From Montifringilla adamsi (taxonomy: Eukaryota; Chordata; Aves; Passeriformes; Passeridae): a stretch of DNA of 64,000 nucleotides. A program made the position numbers and the translations under genes. Position 1 is the stretch's first letter. Each line of letters begins with the position of its first letter. This document shows positions 36,509-49,624 of the stretch, one piece after another. The notes under the pieces are model-generated. The model did no database searches. It was not told the DNA's origin and worked only from the letters and a program-made list of their open reading frames with translations. The DNA is taken from NCBI GenBank assembly GCA_017590115.1, contig JAGGNK010008559.1, positions 4,829,888 through 4,893,887 of the forward strand. Direction: 5' to 3'.

Positions 36509-39500
36509 ATTCAGTCTTCTACATAAAGCTATTATCTCCTTCACGTAGTCCACAGGGCTCTGGATGGTAAAGTCACCTTCCCTTCACCAATGACCAAGGC
36601 TTCTCTTGCAGTTGGCTCCTAACTGTTGCCCAGTTCTCCTGTGGAATTCCAGTACTCCCTGCCTTTTTGAAAAGGTCAAAATTCTTGGAGTGGAGAGATT
36701 ACTGAGGAATACTACAAATATGGTATCTGAAGATTTCCATACTTCTCTTCCATAATTTCTTCTAAAAACCTATTCTGGATTTGGAAAGTCTTTCAAATAT
36801 GTGTGTGATTTCATGGCTAGGTGGGTCTGAAGAAGAGGAGTTCCCAGGTTCTGGCATGTCAGCAATTCATGCTGTCTTCACAGCATCGCTGGTTTACTTT
36901 TTTGGTGCATGCAGTGTGTGTGTATGTCTGTGCACAGGGATAAAATAGTGAGTAAAAATTCTTTACTCACTCTAGCACAATGATTTGAATAGTTTGTGCT
37001 CTGAGCAAAGCACAAGAAGAGTTAAGGCTTGTTTAGCTGTCAGCCTGCCATGATATTTACTTTTGTATTTACAAGTATTCAGTGCATCTGATTCAAGCAA
37101 AGCTAAGAAAGATTTCATGAACATTTCATTTAATGAACCTTAAATCATGAACACAACAGAAGCCAAAAACTTGCAGTACTTTTTTTTTGAGTATTTAAAA
37201 AAATAACTTGAAAGCCATATAATGGTCAAATGTGCTAAAAACCATTGTGAATGCAATTCTTTTTTGGATTTAATTTCAAAATTTCTAGATAATAATAATT
37301 TAACTATTTTTATATGTATTCAATTTTATAGCAGACTAATTAGAATCCTGAAATTTGCTTAACCAAGCATTAGACCAGAAACATCAATGCTATAATATTT
37401 CATTAATGAGGAAAGCATTGTGAGTAACTAATACATTTTATTAACACTGTTTTATGTAACAACAGGAATAGCTGGTAGGCCAAGAAAAGATATTTAGGAA
37501 GCAGTCTGTAGAAGTAAAAGTCACTGAAAGGTAAAATAATAAACTTGTTTGACACACTGAGGAGCTGGTATAACTTTGGCAGTCATAGGGTGAAGGCACT
37601 GTAGTTGATAACTCAGTAGCTAGAAGGGTCCTGAAGTAACAGCATTTGACATGCCTGGGAGATCTCATCAAAGCCAAAGGAAGATCCCTGACAAGAGAAA
37701 TACTAAAAAGGACTCCTGGTGGGAAAGCTGCTGCCATGCAGAAAACTGTTTCAGATAAAGATATCCAAGAAACTCCTGCCCCCCTGGGAGGCAGCAGTGT
37801 TTCTAATAATTGATGGATGTTATTAAGATATGTCGGTAGAGATACTTTTGGAACAGTATGAATAGCACCAAGTGTATATTAAAAAAGTAACATTTCATTA
37901 GTTTACTTTTGTTGTTGCTTAAGAAACAAGTTTTGAGCCTTTTGTGGTGTCCAGGCAGTTATTAATTTATTGGCAATTAAAGTGTATCAGAAGTAGAGTC
38001 ACACTACCAATGCTGTAGCCTTTTTACCCAGTACTTTAATAAATTTCATACTAATGTGGCTACTGATTAATTCAGCTCTTGTAAATATGATAGTTTTTTA
38101 ATGCACTTATTTACATTGACCTAATGTTCCAGACCAACTAAATGTTGCACTGCCTCTTCCCCAGGTTCAGTGCTAAAAGAGAGCAGCTTAGTTAATCTGA
38201 TGGATAAGCCTAACTTAAAACACATCATTGAGTCTCTTTAGTAAACAAACCCAAACCTTTCTGGCTGGTGAAAAAGCTGAGTGTAGCTCAGAGCCATTCC
38301 TATGTTTAGAAGAGGTTGGCAGGTCATCCAGCAGCAAATACAAATGAGAACAGAAAAAAAGAGAGGAATCTGTCCCTGGTGCAGAATTACTTCTGCAATG
38401 CCACCTGGTCCAGAACTTCTTATAAAACCCCAGAAGGAATCACCTATCAGCTAAAGGGCAGGCTGCAACGCAGCAGACGGTACATAGGGGAACAGGTGTA
38501 GAATAAGTAGAGAAATAAAATGTACTAAAAAGAACCCATACATGCAAGAAAATTTGTCCTTCTGCAGAAAGTTAGTGACCCAAAACCTGTTTTTTCCATC
38601 TGTCTGGTCTTGGTTTGAACTTTAGGTGTGAACAGATGATCTGTATATCACACCGCCTTTTGTTCCAGGTCTTTAAGATCTCTGACCACCAGAAAAAATA
38701 AAAAAAAAAAATCCAAAAAGTTACTCTTCTGCTTTCAAAGCTATGTTACAATTTTTAAAACTTTTGGTCCTTTTTGTTTCCTGGACAAAGTTGGAACTTT
38801 GAACGCAAAGTTCAAGAGAATTAGACTGCTGTTAATTTCTGGAATCTCAAGTAGTGTGTGCAATCAAAGGCAAAATATTGTTAGAGAAAAGATTAAGCAT
38901 TTTTTGTTCTACAAGCTTTGTTTTACAAATAAAATCCTGGGGAGGAGTTAATTAGCTCTTTAAGACACAGGACACTGTAAACTTTCAGTTGGAGACTATA
39001 AATCCAGAAAGCAACCATAACTTATTACTTATTTGGCAGTGGCCATTATGTTCCCCAGTTAGTTCCAATTTAAACCAGTTTATATATAATTTAAGATTTA
39101 AATGAAGATTTGAAGAATTCAATATATTGTAGGTCGTTTGATTGGTAGCTCTGTGGTGGAGTAAATTTAGTATTGCCACTGCTAGCCAAAAGACACAGAT
39201 ATTGCATTTGCCCTGCAAATCACCCGAGCTGAGCCTGGCCAGGCTTGCTTTGGCTGCCCTTCTTTGGCTTGCCTAAAGATGTGGTTTAGCTTTTTTTTTC
39301 TGATGAACAGTTGAATATTTTCTAACTTGTTTTTCTTTAGGCGAGCAATTGTGTGGTGCAGTGTTATAATAATTTTGTGTCATATCTGTAAGTAATAACC
39401 AGTAATAGTATGTTTTTCTTTGTACAGTGAAATACTTCTGACCCTCCAAAATAATATGGAGCTGAGGAGAAACAGGCAAAGGGTGGTAGCAAAGGCCTTC

Positions 39501-41865
39501 CTTGAAAGGCACAGACTTGAGATAACAGCAGACGTTATAAACATGCAGAAAACAAATTACCAATGTTGCCAAGAAACGTACCCTTGGTAATCACATAAAA
39601 ATAGTTACAGGGCAAAAAAAAAGGAAGAGCAAGTGTCTAGAATATGCAGTACACACTGTGTGTGCCACAGTATTTGGGGATATCATGTGAAGGTGTAGAT
39701 TAATGGAGATCAAGGTACAGCATGGATTAAAACGAATCAGAATCAAAGTGATGCAGACCTTAAAGCTGGGACAAGAGAAAACCCACTGTCAGTATCACAC
39801 TCCTTGTGGTGTAGAAGGCTGACCTCTGATCCCAGTTTGCCCACCTTTTCCTCTTGCAAGAGTTCTCATTTCATTTCAGCACAACACAAGTGAAAGGTTA
39901 GATATAAAAAGTGCATGGATAAAAAATTCAGATGTGTTATTAATGAGGCTTTTTGTATGATAATACAGTTTGAACAATCAGCATTAGTATTGTTGTAACT
40001 GGAGTAGTAGTAAGTCTTTGAATAGACATGTAAAAGTTCAGAATAACAACGAATTCTTGGCTGTAAATATAAGATTTTTTTCTCTAGCACACAGAAGATG
40101 GAAAAGGTGCAGATTCTACTATTAATTAGCTTCAGTCATAAATCTGCATTTTAAAAAATTGCTATATTAGTCAAGATTAACAATTGCCACCTTGCCTGAA
40201 TTTGTCATGTCTGGCTTCTGCTATATGAATCTCTGGGAGATTGTACATTCCTCTGTAATCAAATCAATATTCTACAGGCAAGTTATATACAGTTCAAGTT
40301 AGTTTTTAAATTTTTGTTTAAAAGATGGAATAAATAGACTCTGATTTACCACTGTTTTAAAAAACAAAACGTGACTTCTAGTGTCATTCTCATATCTCTT
40401 TACTTTTTCAATTTTACAGAATCTTCTGAAATCAAATGTAGTAGACTCAGACAGATTATGTCAGTACTTGTTATTCGTATGGTAGGAAATCATTTTTGTA
40501 TTCCTACCTGGTGTCCTCTGTACATGCAGCTTTTTGTTCTTTTTGCCTCAATCTGACTCTAGAAATGAATGTCAGACTGATGATTTCATTTGCTGCCTTA
40601 AAGGAGCCCCCACCTACCCATAAAATAAGAAAAAAAAATTTCTAACCGTAATATATGCCATAAAAGCATGTTTTGAAATGTGTTTTCTTTGCTGAGATCA
40701 TCTTTCCTTCCTTTTTTTCCCTTGGTATTTTGCTAAATCCCTTATTTCTAATATTGTTTGTTGTTGTCTGCTTCCCCCTTTCCCATTTAATGCATGTTCT
40801 TTAATTTAAGAATACTGGGAATTTGTTCTTTTTGTATTAGCATGATCTCTTGTTCCGCAAAATTTTAAGACAGGGACAAAAGCTCCACGTGGCTATGTTT
40901 TCTCCTTATCTAGTTTTCCTCATGGTTTATTTGATAATGATTACTCCTTTTGATAATTACTTCTTCAACTGTGAGTCTTTTCTTTAACAGCTTAAACTTA
41001 CAGTTTGTGCATGTTGAACAGCTGAGCTACATGGATGGCACTTGAGCAAGCAGTCTTTAAAGCTGTGATATCCAACCCTCTCTGTGAGAATGAGATCTGA
41101 CACAGAGTCCATTGTGCAGATAACTCACTTTAGGAAGTAGCTCCCTATTGTTGACAATTGTTTCAGAAGCTCACAAATTATTTTTTATTATGGGAAGAAT
41201 GATATGTCATGAGGAAATCATAGCAAAATCGTCCCTGATAATAAAGTTTGGATTTTTTTATGGGATATAAAACATAAAGAATAACTTGTTATGACTTTCT
41301 CTCATTTAGACTGTGGCTTGGCACAGAGTATATGCTATTTTAATATCCAGATTTCCAACCTTTTCTTCTCTCTCAATTTCCCTTGTTGCCTCAGTAATCT
41401 GATTCTCAGTGTAAGTGATGTACAGTGTACAAGTCAGCACTTGTTCTTCCCTTCATTCTTCCTGTTTGCATTAATTAATATCATTCAGCTGGCTCATCCC
41501 TGCCAGATCCAAGTTTTATTGAAGATAGCAGATAGACTTATGATGACTTTACTCGGATTTGAATGAAACGGTTATTTAGGCATCGAGAATTTTATGTGAT
41601 GTCAACCATGTTGCATGATGAGATGGTGCAAATACTTAGCATGACTGAGAGCACAGCGTCTGTGTTCCATACAGAGTTCATCAACATCTATCTTAGGTGC
41701 TAATGTGGATAAGAAACAAAAATAAATAATTGACAGCTTGTCTGGTTTTGGCAGGCAGTCACTGGGATTTGTACAGGAAATATGCCTTAGTGAATCTGGG
41801 AAAAACCCATTTTCATAATTAGAAAGCACTGAACTCTCAAGAAATATTGATTTCTAGCCATAACA
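36509..41865. other. Unique AT-rich sequence, no gene seen
   Basis: No repeat family recognised. Chance frames up to 99 codons (39,273-39,572 on minus, 37,441-37,737 on minus) have no known domain. A short A run lies at 38,698-38,711. Confidence 0.35.
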
Positions 41866-41914
41866 TTAAAAAAAAAACAAAACCAAAACAAAACCCAAAA
41901 CCAAACCAACAAAA
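41866..41914. repeat. A/C low-complexity tract
   Basis: A-rich with CC and CCC clusters, same style as the other A/C tracts. Confidence 0.8.
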
Positions 41915-42939
41915 CAGGCTGAATTCTAAATATGCTGATTTTAAAGTAAATTGTAGGTATTTTCCTGCTGGAAACCCTTATGGCTCATGCATCATTTTGT
42001 TTAAATTAAACGTCTTTGAACAAATATTGAGAAGTAGTTTTGCCCATGAATTGAAAACAAAGCATCTCAAAGACATGATCTGTTGTCCTATCCAGCAAAC
42101 TGGATTTTTTACTTTATCCACAAATATTATCACCTTCCTTTTGTGCATGGTAATGGATTGACCTAGTGGGTAAAACAGTTAATATAATTTACCTACACAG
42201 TTTTCTGCTTGCTGACCATGATACGTGTTCATCAGTGCAGATCGAATAGCTGTTCATTGGTAAATATTCCTAACAAAATCATGGTAATAGTTTTGCAGCA
42301 CTGAAGTGCTGCTCAGTAAAATGTGTTCTTTCTTATTTGATAGAGACCTCTCAGCTTTGCCTTCTTTAGGTACTTGAGACCTCCTTGACATATTATTGAG
42401 TGGATTACTCCTGGGATTGCCCTGGCAAAGGCACCAGTCACTGGGAGAGATGAGCTGGGAAGCAGATTGGCCATGAGAGGAAGAGGCAATTCATAGAGAT
42501 CTATGCAGTAATGGAGAGTCAAGAGGACTGTGCATAATGCATGAGGCACAAAAGGCATGTGCTGTCAGATACCTTTGAATGCTATGTGGGAGGAAGTGTG
42601 AGCTAAATAACCCGGGAATTTTTTTAATCCAAGATCAGAAGCAGACCACAACAGAGGGTTCATAATCACCTGCTCACTTGCAAGCTGTTAGCTTGTATTG
42701 AAAAATTTATGCATTCTCATTTCTTAAAGCTACCTTTGAAAGTTTGTCATCAATGGGAAATCTATCAGGTTAAATAAAAGTCAATCACTAGATAGAGCTT
42801 AAATGCACTATAAACAGGAATTGTGCATTATCAGCTCATACAGTGCCATTACAGTGTCTCTGTGGAAGAGATTCCTTAAACCAGCCTGGGCTTTTTTATG
42901 TTTTTCTCTTTTTTTAGTACTTACCAGTAGGAGTGGGTA
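41915..42939. other. Unique sequence, no gene seen
   Basis: No recognisable element before the CR1 that begins at 42,940. Confidence 0.35.
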
Positions 42940-44430
42940 AATCATAGAATCATAGATTAACAGGTTGGAAGGGAAGGATCACCTGGTCCAAAACATGGTC
43001 AAAACGAGATGGACCAGCACTCTGTCCAGCCAAATCTTAAAAGGGTTCAACACTGGGGAATCCAGCACTTCCCTGATATTATTCTAGTGGCCGATTCACT
43101 CTTTGAAAATGGGATTCTCCATCTTTTTTTGTAGAGAGCATTTAAATACTGGAACTTGGTGATAAGGTCTTCCCCAAGCCCTCTTTTCTCAAGGCTGAAA
43201 AAACCCCAGCTCTCACAGCCTTTCCTCACAAGGCAGATTTCCCAGTCCTGTTGCTCTTATATTAAACCTGTTTTTATTGATACCTCTGCAGTGATTCTTT
43301 AAGGGACCTTAAAATACTCATTTCTGACAGTCTTCTCTGGATCATCATCAGCCTGTCCATGCCTTTTTTGTACAGCATGGACCAAAACTTAACAGTATTC
43401 CAGGTATGGCCTGTAAAGCCCTGGGTACGGTGGAACAATGACTTTATCTCTGGAAGTGATGTTTTCTTGATAAAACCCAACATCCTCCTGGGTCATTTTT
43501 TTGCCACAGCAGCACACCGTTCACTTATAATGAGTTTTCCCACTAGGAGTAACCAAAACCTGCTCCAAACAGCCACTCCCCAGCTTGGGATATCCCAGCC
43601 TGTGTTGCTCTCCTGGATTATAGTTTCCCAGTTGTAACACTGGGAGCAAGAACTACACTTATTCTTGCTGGACTTCATAAAGTCCCTGTCAACCCAGTCT
43701 GGGTCTTTCCTGCAGTATAGGTCTTCCTGCCAAAGTTCCCACTTCCCCACTCAGTTTGGTACCATCAGCAAACTTTGTCAGGCTGCAGCTTATCCCATCT
43801 TCCAGATTGCTTATGGAGATATCAGTGTTGGACCCAGTATTTATCACTTGTGATAGGTTGCCAGTTTGGAAAGGAACCATTTGCCACCCATTGGGTACTG
43901 CCTGACAGGATCTCCCCGTCCAGTGCCTGGACCACTTGTCTAGACCATAACACATCAGCTTCTCTAGGAGGAGGCTGTATATTGAAATTCATGAAGAAAT
44001 TCAGGTGTCAATGTCCATCACTTGTCCCACATCAGCTGAGCAGGTTAATTTGTCACAGAAGGCTTGTCAAGGACGATTTGCCCCTGGGTGAATCCAAGCT
44101 GAGTTTTCCCAAGCATGAGGTTTATCTGACTTGTCCTAGCCCAAGGGAGGATTCCCTTTCTCTGGGAATAGATAGATTTCTCTGGGAAAGGACTATGGGA
44201 CTGTAGTTTCCCTGATCCTCCTTTAAGCCCTTCTTCTTGATGGCAGTGACATTAGCCTCCTTCCAGTCTTTTGGGGCATCCCCTGATCTTCATGACTTCT
44301 CAACCATTGTGGAGAGCAGCCTCTCCATGACATCAGGCAGCTCTCTTGATACCTTCATGTGGATATTTCCAGGGCCCATTGACTTCTAGGCACCAAGCTC
44401 TTATAGCAGTGTTTGTCCTCTTCTTTCACT
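42940..44430 (-). mobile_element. CR1 LINE with 3' half of ORF2, minus strand, defective
   Basis: This is the most complete LINE in the window, about 1.5 kb. The inverted 3' end (ATCATAGAATCATAG) is at 42,940. Read on the minus strand from 44,430 downward it carries reverse-transcriptase text. In the frame 43,689-43,955 the segment NLEDGISCSLTKFADGTKL is the family's palm region; the catalytic FADD box reads FADG (Gly codon at 43,761-43,763), so the second aspartate is lost. Further on come the C-terminal domain pieces YKKGMDRLMMIQRRLSEM (frame 43,274-43,483) and GFFSLEKRGLGEDLITKFQ (frame 43,047-43,229), in the correct order but in different frames. It has frameshifts, stops and a missing N-terminus and endonuclease, so it is dead. 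The + strand frame at 43,775-44,206 (143 codons) is antisense to it and not a gene. The upper boundary near 44,430 is approximate. Confidence 0.92.
43689..43955 (-). pseudogene. CR1 ORF2 reverse-transcriptase palm fragment
   Basis: An 88-codon open remnant of ORF2 inside the element above. Residues 46-68 align by eye to the CR1 RT segment around the metal-binding FADD motif; here it is FADG. In active enzymes these aspartates coordinate the metal ions for DNA synthesis. The loss, together with frame breaks on both sides, shows the copy is not functional. Confidence 0.85.
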
Positions 44431-47400
44431 CTCAATGGCATCAAACTGGAGATTCGTGTTTTCCTCTTTGCTAATGTGTGGACAAACTTTTGCTTTTCTT
44501 TTTTTGCTTTAGTAAACTGTCCTTTTTCAACCTACTAGTTGTTTTCCATCTTATCTTCTCTCCCGTGTTCTTCTAGGAAAGGGAGTTGTAGACAGGCTTG
44601 GTGGGCACTTGGACATTTTTTTTGGGATGAAAAGCTATTTTGGTGTCTCAGTAACAATATAAGTATTTGGCCCTATGCTGTTTTTCAATGTCTGAAATCA
44701 GCTTGTATGAACATTAGAGGTGTATTTACCTAAGAGATCTAACCAGTTAACCACTATATTTGCCTTTGTCAAAAAAAAAAAAAAAAAGTTATAACTTTAT
44801 GCATTAAACTATTTAATTCAGAATTCCTTCTGGAAAATGAGTCTCATAAAATGTAACAATTTTACGAATGGTTAAATCTCTCATGCACAGGCAGAATAAA
44901 GTTTAAGAACCTTAAAATATTTGTGTTTCCATTTGCATATTTTAAAAAAAGGCATGGTAAAAATCACATCTGCAGACCTCTGTGGTGATTGTTGTGGGAT
45001 CTCCCCTCCAGCCACCTGAGATGCTTATTGTAAATCTGGATCACAGGATTCTTTAATACCTTGCATCTTTCACTGTACCTCAGCAATGAAATTATATGTA
45101 CATAATATTCATAAATAAAATAATTCCAGTTCAGCTGCGAGCATGTAACCCAGTGACCCACACTGCAGAAGTAGTCAGAAAAAGATTACATGCTTGGTTT
45201 GTTTTTTTTTTTCTGAGGTTGGGCTTATCAACATCCTTTCTCACAGGACATTGCTTATGGAAGGAGCGTGGGTAATATTCTTGTTCTACACACTCAAAGT
45301 CTGCTAATAAGGATTAATGTGAGGCTTAGTCATAGAATTTTAAATATTTACAGTGCACCTGTTTACACAGTATCACTTTGAGGTTAAATACCCAGCTTAA
45401 TATTTGTGCCTGCTCTTAGTGTCTTTCTACCAGACTATTTTAACAATTAGCAAATAAACGAAAAGAATAATGAGTGTAATTTTGCATAAATGCCTACTCA
45501 TAATACAGAGTTTTTTCATGTCCTTTTTTGTCTTTGTTATAAGCAAAGCTATGAGTCAATCCTATTTGACTGCAAAGCATTGGATGGTGTCATCCAATCC
45601 TTTGAAGATTAATTTTTCAATAATGAATTATATATATTACAGATAAAGTCTAGGCAGTATGTGTCTCTATACTGTTATAAAAACATCTAGCTGAGAGGGA
45701 CCTTCAGAAATGTCTTCCTTAATCAAAATGGGATCTACTATATTAGTGTCATTTTTTGACAGAAGTTTGACCAAACTGATTGCTCATTATCCTTACTATT
45801 TAAAAAGTGACTGAAGATGGGCAAGTGACGCAACCCTTTAACTACCTCAGTATCTGGCACAGGCATGGAGAAAAAATGGTTCCTTTTCTTTTCAGTAGGG
45901 CATTTCACTCAGCAGAGGTTGAAGATGGCACTGTTTCCCCTGATACTCCTTTCTACCCACCTTTCTCTAGAGGAAAAAGCCCTGCTTGTTTCAGAAGTGC
46001 TCTGCAGGTCTCCCTCTTCACACCCCTCATGCCCTTAGTTTCCCTTGGGGTTTGCTCTTCTGGTTTGTCCTTTTACCAAAACCAAGTGCTGGAGGCAGGC
46101 TCAGTATCGTGCTGAGGTCTTGCAAGCGCTTGTCAGAGCAGGAGGATTGTTTCATGCATTTTTCAGGTTGAACTTCTATTTATGCATGCCATGGTGACAT
46201 CTGCCTGTCTCATGAAGACATGACACTGTCAATTTTGCTTGAGCATGTAGCACCACATTACCTTCAGGCCCTTTGCTGGAGGAGAGCTGTCTGCTTGGCT
46301 GTTCCCTGCTTGGTACATCTGCAGCTGGTTGTTCCTAAGTATAGCAACTTGTACCTCTCCCGCCTGAACTGCTTCTGGAACACTTCTCTACTTTTTTGAG
46401 ATCTCTTTGATGGCTAGTCCCAGGTTTCACCATGGTCATTCCTGTCTTCATGTTTTCTCTAATTCTGCACAGAAGCTTTCTCTTCTTTCATTAATTAAGG
46501 ATTGAAAAGAGCTGTATGAAAGCTGGGGCCCTGTGGGGAGGCACTTAATATTTGCTTCCATTTTGACAGACTACATTTGGCAAGTCTTCTGGGAGGTACT
46601 ATCCAACTACTCTTGCACCCACTTTATAGCATTCAATCCAGACCATGTTTCCCTAGCATAAAAGATTGTAATGTGAAATAATGTCATGTTTTAAAGGAAA
46701 GATGCATGATGCTTATTGCTTCTCTCTAACCACATAGCTGGATACTGTGTTGCTGAAGGAAATGAGCCATTTTTAACATGATTTGTTCTTTACAAATGTC
46801 TGTTGGTTCATCTTGGCTTTGCTTCCCCAGTTTTAAATAATTTATAACCATTTCATTTTGCTAAACAGGTCTCCTCATCCCTTTCAAGACTCAAAGTAAT
46901 TATATATTTGTAAGAGACTTGATAGTTAACTTCTTTTATTGTACCTGACAAAGATTTTCTTTAGTACAAATACAGCACGTAGTTTGAGGCTCATGGCTTC
47001 TACAGGATGTAGACGTATCTTGCTTTGAGGCTTAGATGATTAAGAAAATTTATTGTTGAAGTGTATTTCATGAATATCCATGCCTAAAATTCATTGTAGT
47101 TGTAGCATGGCCAATCTGAAGCAGGTCAGATCTGAATACTTGGAGTCATTAATTTGCCATAGGAGAAGAAAAGAGTGCAGGAAGAACATCAGTATTGTGT
47201 CTGTGTAATGCTGTATTGTGAATAGCCATTAAATGCATAGGTATGGTAAGAATAATTCTGGATCAAGAACAACTGCAAGTAGTCACAAGTTTTCTTTGCA
47301 TTAGCTAAGGGGCTTGTGATTTTCTTTTCTCTTTGAGGTCTGAAGCTTCAGATGTGAGTCCAGTTTCTCATTTGTATGCGAGATTACATTTCTCTCTTTT

Positions 47401-49580
47401 GGCCTAATAAAGTGGAGTGCATTTGATTTATATATTATTTCTAAAAATGCTGAATATTTTAGGTAACAGGGCAGAAAATTATATCCTCTATATGAGTGAA
47501 GAGGTGATGGAGTAGGAGAGAATAAGGTTTAATTTCTTCTGTGCAGCGTTATTTTCCACTGATGCAGGACAAGCCTAAAAATTGTTATTTAAGAACTCAC
47601 ATTTTGTATAGATTAAATTCAGCAGTTCTTATATTTTCCCTTGGCACTTCTCTGCCATGGAAACTGGAAACTGAGGTCAGTCAGAGCTATAAAGGTTAGA
47701 ACTGGCCTAGAGTGACACAGCGCTTGTGCAGATTAGGAGAGCACAGGAAGCTGAGCAATCTCATCCATTATTTCCTTGTGATGTGCCCAGCAGCATTAGG
47801 CAAGGTCCACAGTGCACATGGAAAGGAACTTCATTCACAAATATTGAGTTTTGTTGTAGTTGGAAAACAGACACTTGAATGGGAAGTCTGAATACTGAGC
47901 TAAGTACTGGCTGCATCACAGACCAGCAGCATCTTGCAAACATAATTTCTGGTAGCACTGTTGTATTTCATGCTATGATGTGTTAGTAATTGGAATAGTT
48001 GAACCTTGAAATTCCAAGACAAAATGCTGAAAATTCTGAAAAATATCTTTAATATCAACATTCAGATATAGGTATGGAGAAAGGGCAGGTGGTGATAGGA
48101 AGGGTTTCCATGGCAAAAATGTTGGAAGAGAAGCAACACTTCTCTGTCATGACAAGACATCACTCAGTAAAATGAACATCCACTTGATGAAAGACACTTT
48201 AAGCTCTACAAATAAACTTGCAACCACTAAAATTACAAGGTTAGTAGCTGTATAGACAGAAGTAACTATGAAGGACAAACAACAAAAACTACAAAAGTCT
48301 CTATCAGGAGCTTGAAATTGACTGCTCCAGTTCAATTTTATGAGCTTTTTTATTCTGGATTGAATCTATACATTTATAATGATATCATTTTAATAGTGGT
48401 GATTCACATCTGGATGATCTTAAGATGCTAAAAAAAAATATGTCAAACTTCTATTGCCCTAAGGTAATTTGAGCTAAATCCATCCTCTAATTATTTCTTT
48501 CTGACTTTAGGCATACAAAAAACTGACCATCAAGAAACACTGGTTTCAGAGGCTGATATTCGTGGACATCTGAATTTCCTGAAGTGGTAAATAGACTTAA
48601 ACTGGATGAATTGAGTAAGAAAACCTAGAAAAACCAAGCTTCTTAGCTTGGTATAAAAGGCACTCAGTTAATGTCCCTTTTGCTGAAGATCCCTTTTTAG
48701 AGGGAGGACTAATAGTGACTATTTGTTGAGGAGGACAAGTAGTTTGCCAGGTGTGATTAATTGACACTTTGAGGGGGCAGGTTGACACATATTTAAAAAT
48801 GGACATCCTATCTAAAGATTCCCTTTTGCTTAAACTCTGTCCTTAAGATAAGCTAGTGTGCAGAACAGGCAGCTGTGTTGTTTATCTGCATGGTACAGAT
48901 AATCTTACAGACGAAGCCTTTTATTATGGTCTTTGTAACCAGTATCATATAAGCAGCTTAAGGTTCCTTTTGCCTATGTTAAGTCACCACACTTGGAGAG
49001 GTTTATGACTCTTACCTCATGTCGCTACTGCTGTATATCAAGGCTCTTGTACAAATCAGTGAACCTGTCATAAAACTGTATTAAGTTCTTAACTCAGTAA
49101 GCAGATATGTCTTGGAAATCACATAACAAGCCATTTGTTATGACCCATGTAGTTACAGCAATTACAGCAGAACCCATTTTAATTAACAGTAAGTTTCAGG
49201 TTATGCAATTTGAGATCTTACATTTAGAACATAACTCTTTCTGTTGCAAACGTCTTTTTCAAACACTCTGGAAAAACAGTTTGCACTTAAAATTTTATTT
49301 CCATCACGTTCTCCTACCAAATAATTGCAAACACAAGGGCAGGGTTCTCCTGTACAGGCACAGGTGAGTGCTTAGCCCGGAGCACTGATCCATTCTCTGA
49401 TTCAGTGTCCCATGTAAGAAATCTGTGATGTTGGGTTTGTTTTTGCTTTGCTTTATATGGAAAGAACCGATTCCCTAGACAGAAGAACTTCCTTCAGGTA
49501 AGGTAGATAATTACTAGGACATTTTCACAGGAGTGAAGGGTCCTAGAGGGGAGGCTGGTTTAGGCTGAAGGAGAGAAGTT
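44431..49580. other. Unique sequence, no gene seen
   Basis: Includes an A run at 44,770-44,787. The 102-codon + frame at 45,807-46,115 lies in a slightly GC-richer patch (45,800-46,450) but matches no known domain. A faint CR1-like phrase near 45,690 is too short to call. Confidence 0.35.
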
Positions 49581-49624
49581 ATCCATCCATCCATCCATCC
49601 ATCCATCCATCCATCCATCCATCC
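49581..49624. repeat. (ATCC)11 microsatellite
   Basis: Eleven uninterrupted ATCC units. A perfect tetranucleotide array of this length is likely to be length-polymorphic between individuals. Confidence 0.97.

Noticed and set aside
43775..44206. 143-codon + strand open frame
   Set aside because: It is antisense to the CR1 ORF2 remnant on the minus strand, so it reflects the LINE and is not a separate gene.
45685..45720. CR1-like phrase (GAGAGGGACCTTCAGAAATG)
   Set aside because: Too short and without neighbouring CR1 text to call an element.
45807..46115. 102-codon + strand frame in a slightly GC-richer patch
   Set aside because: No recognisable motif, and an overlapping second frame; kept only as part of the unique-sequence description.
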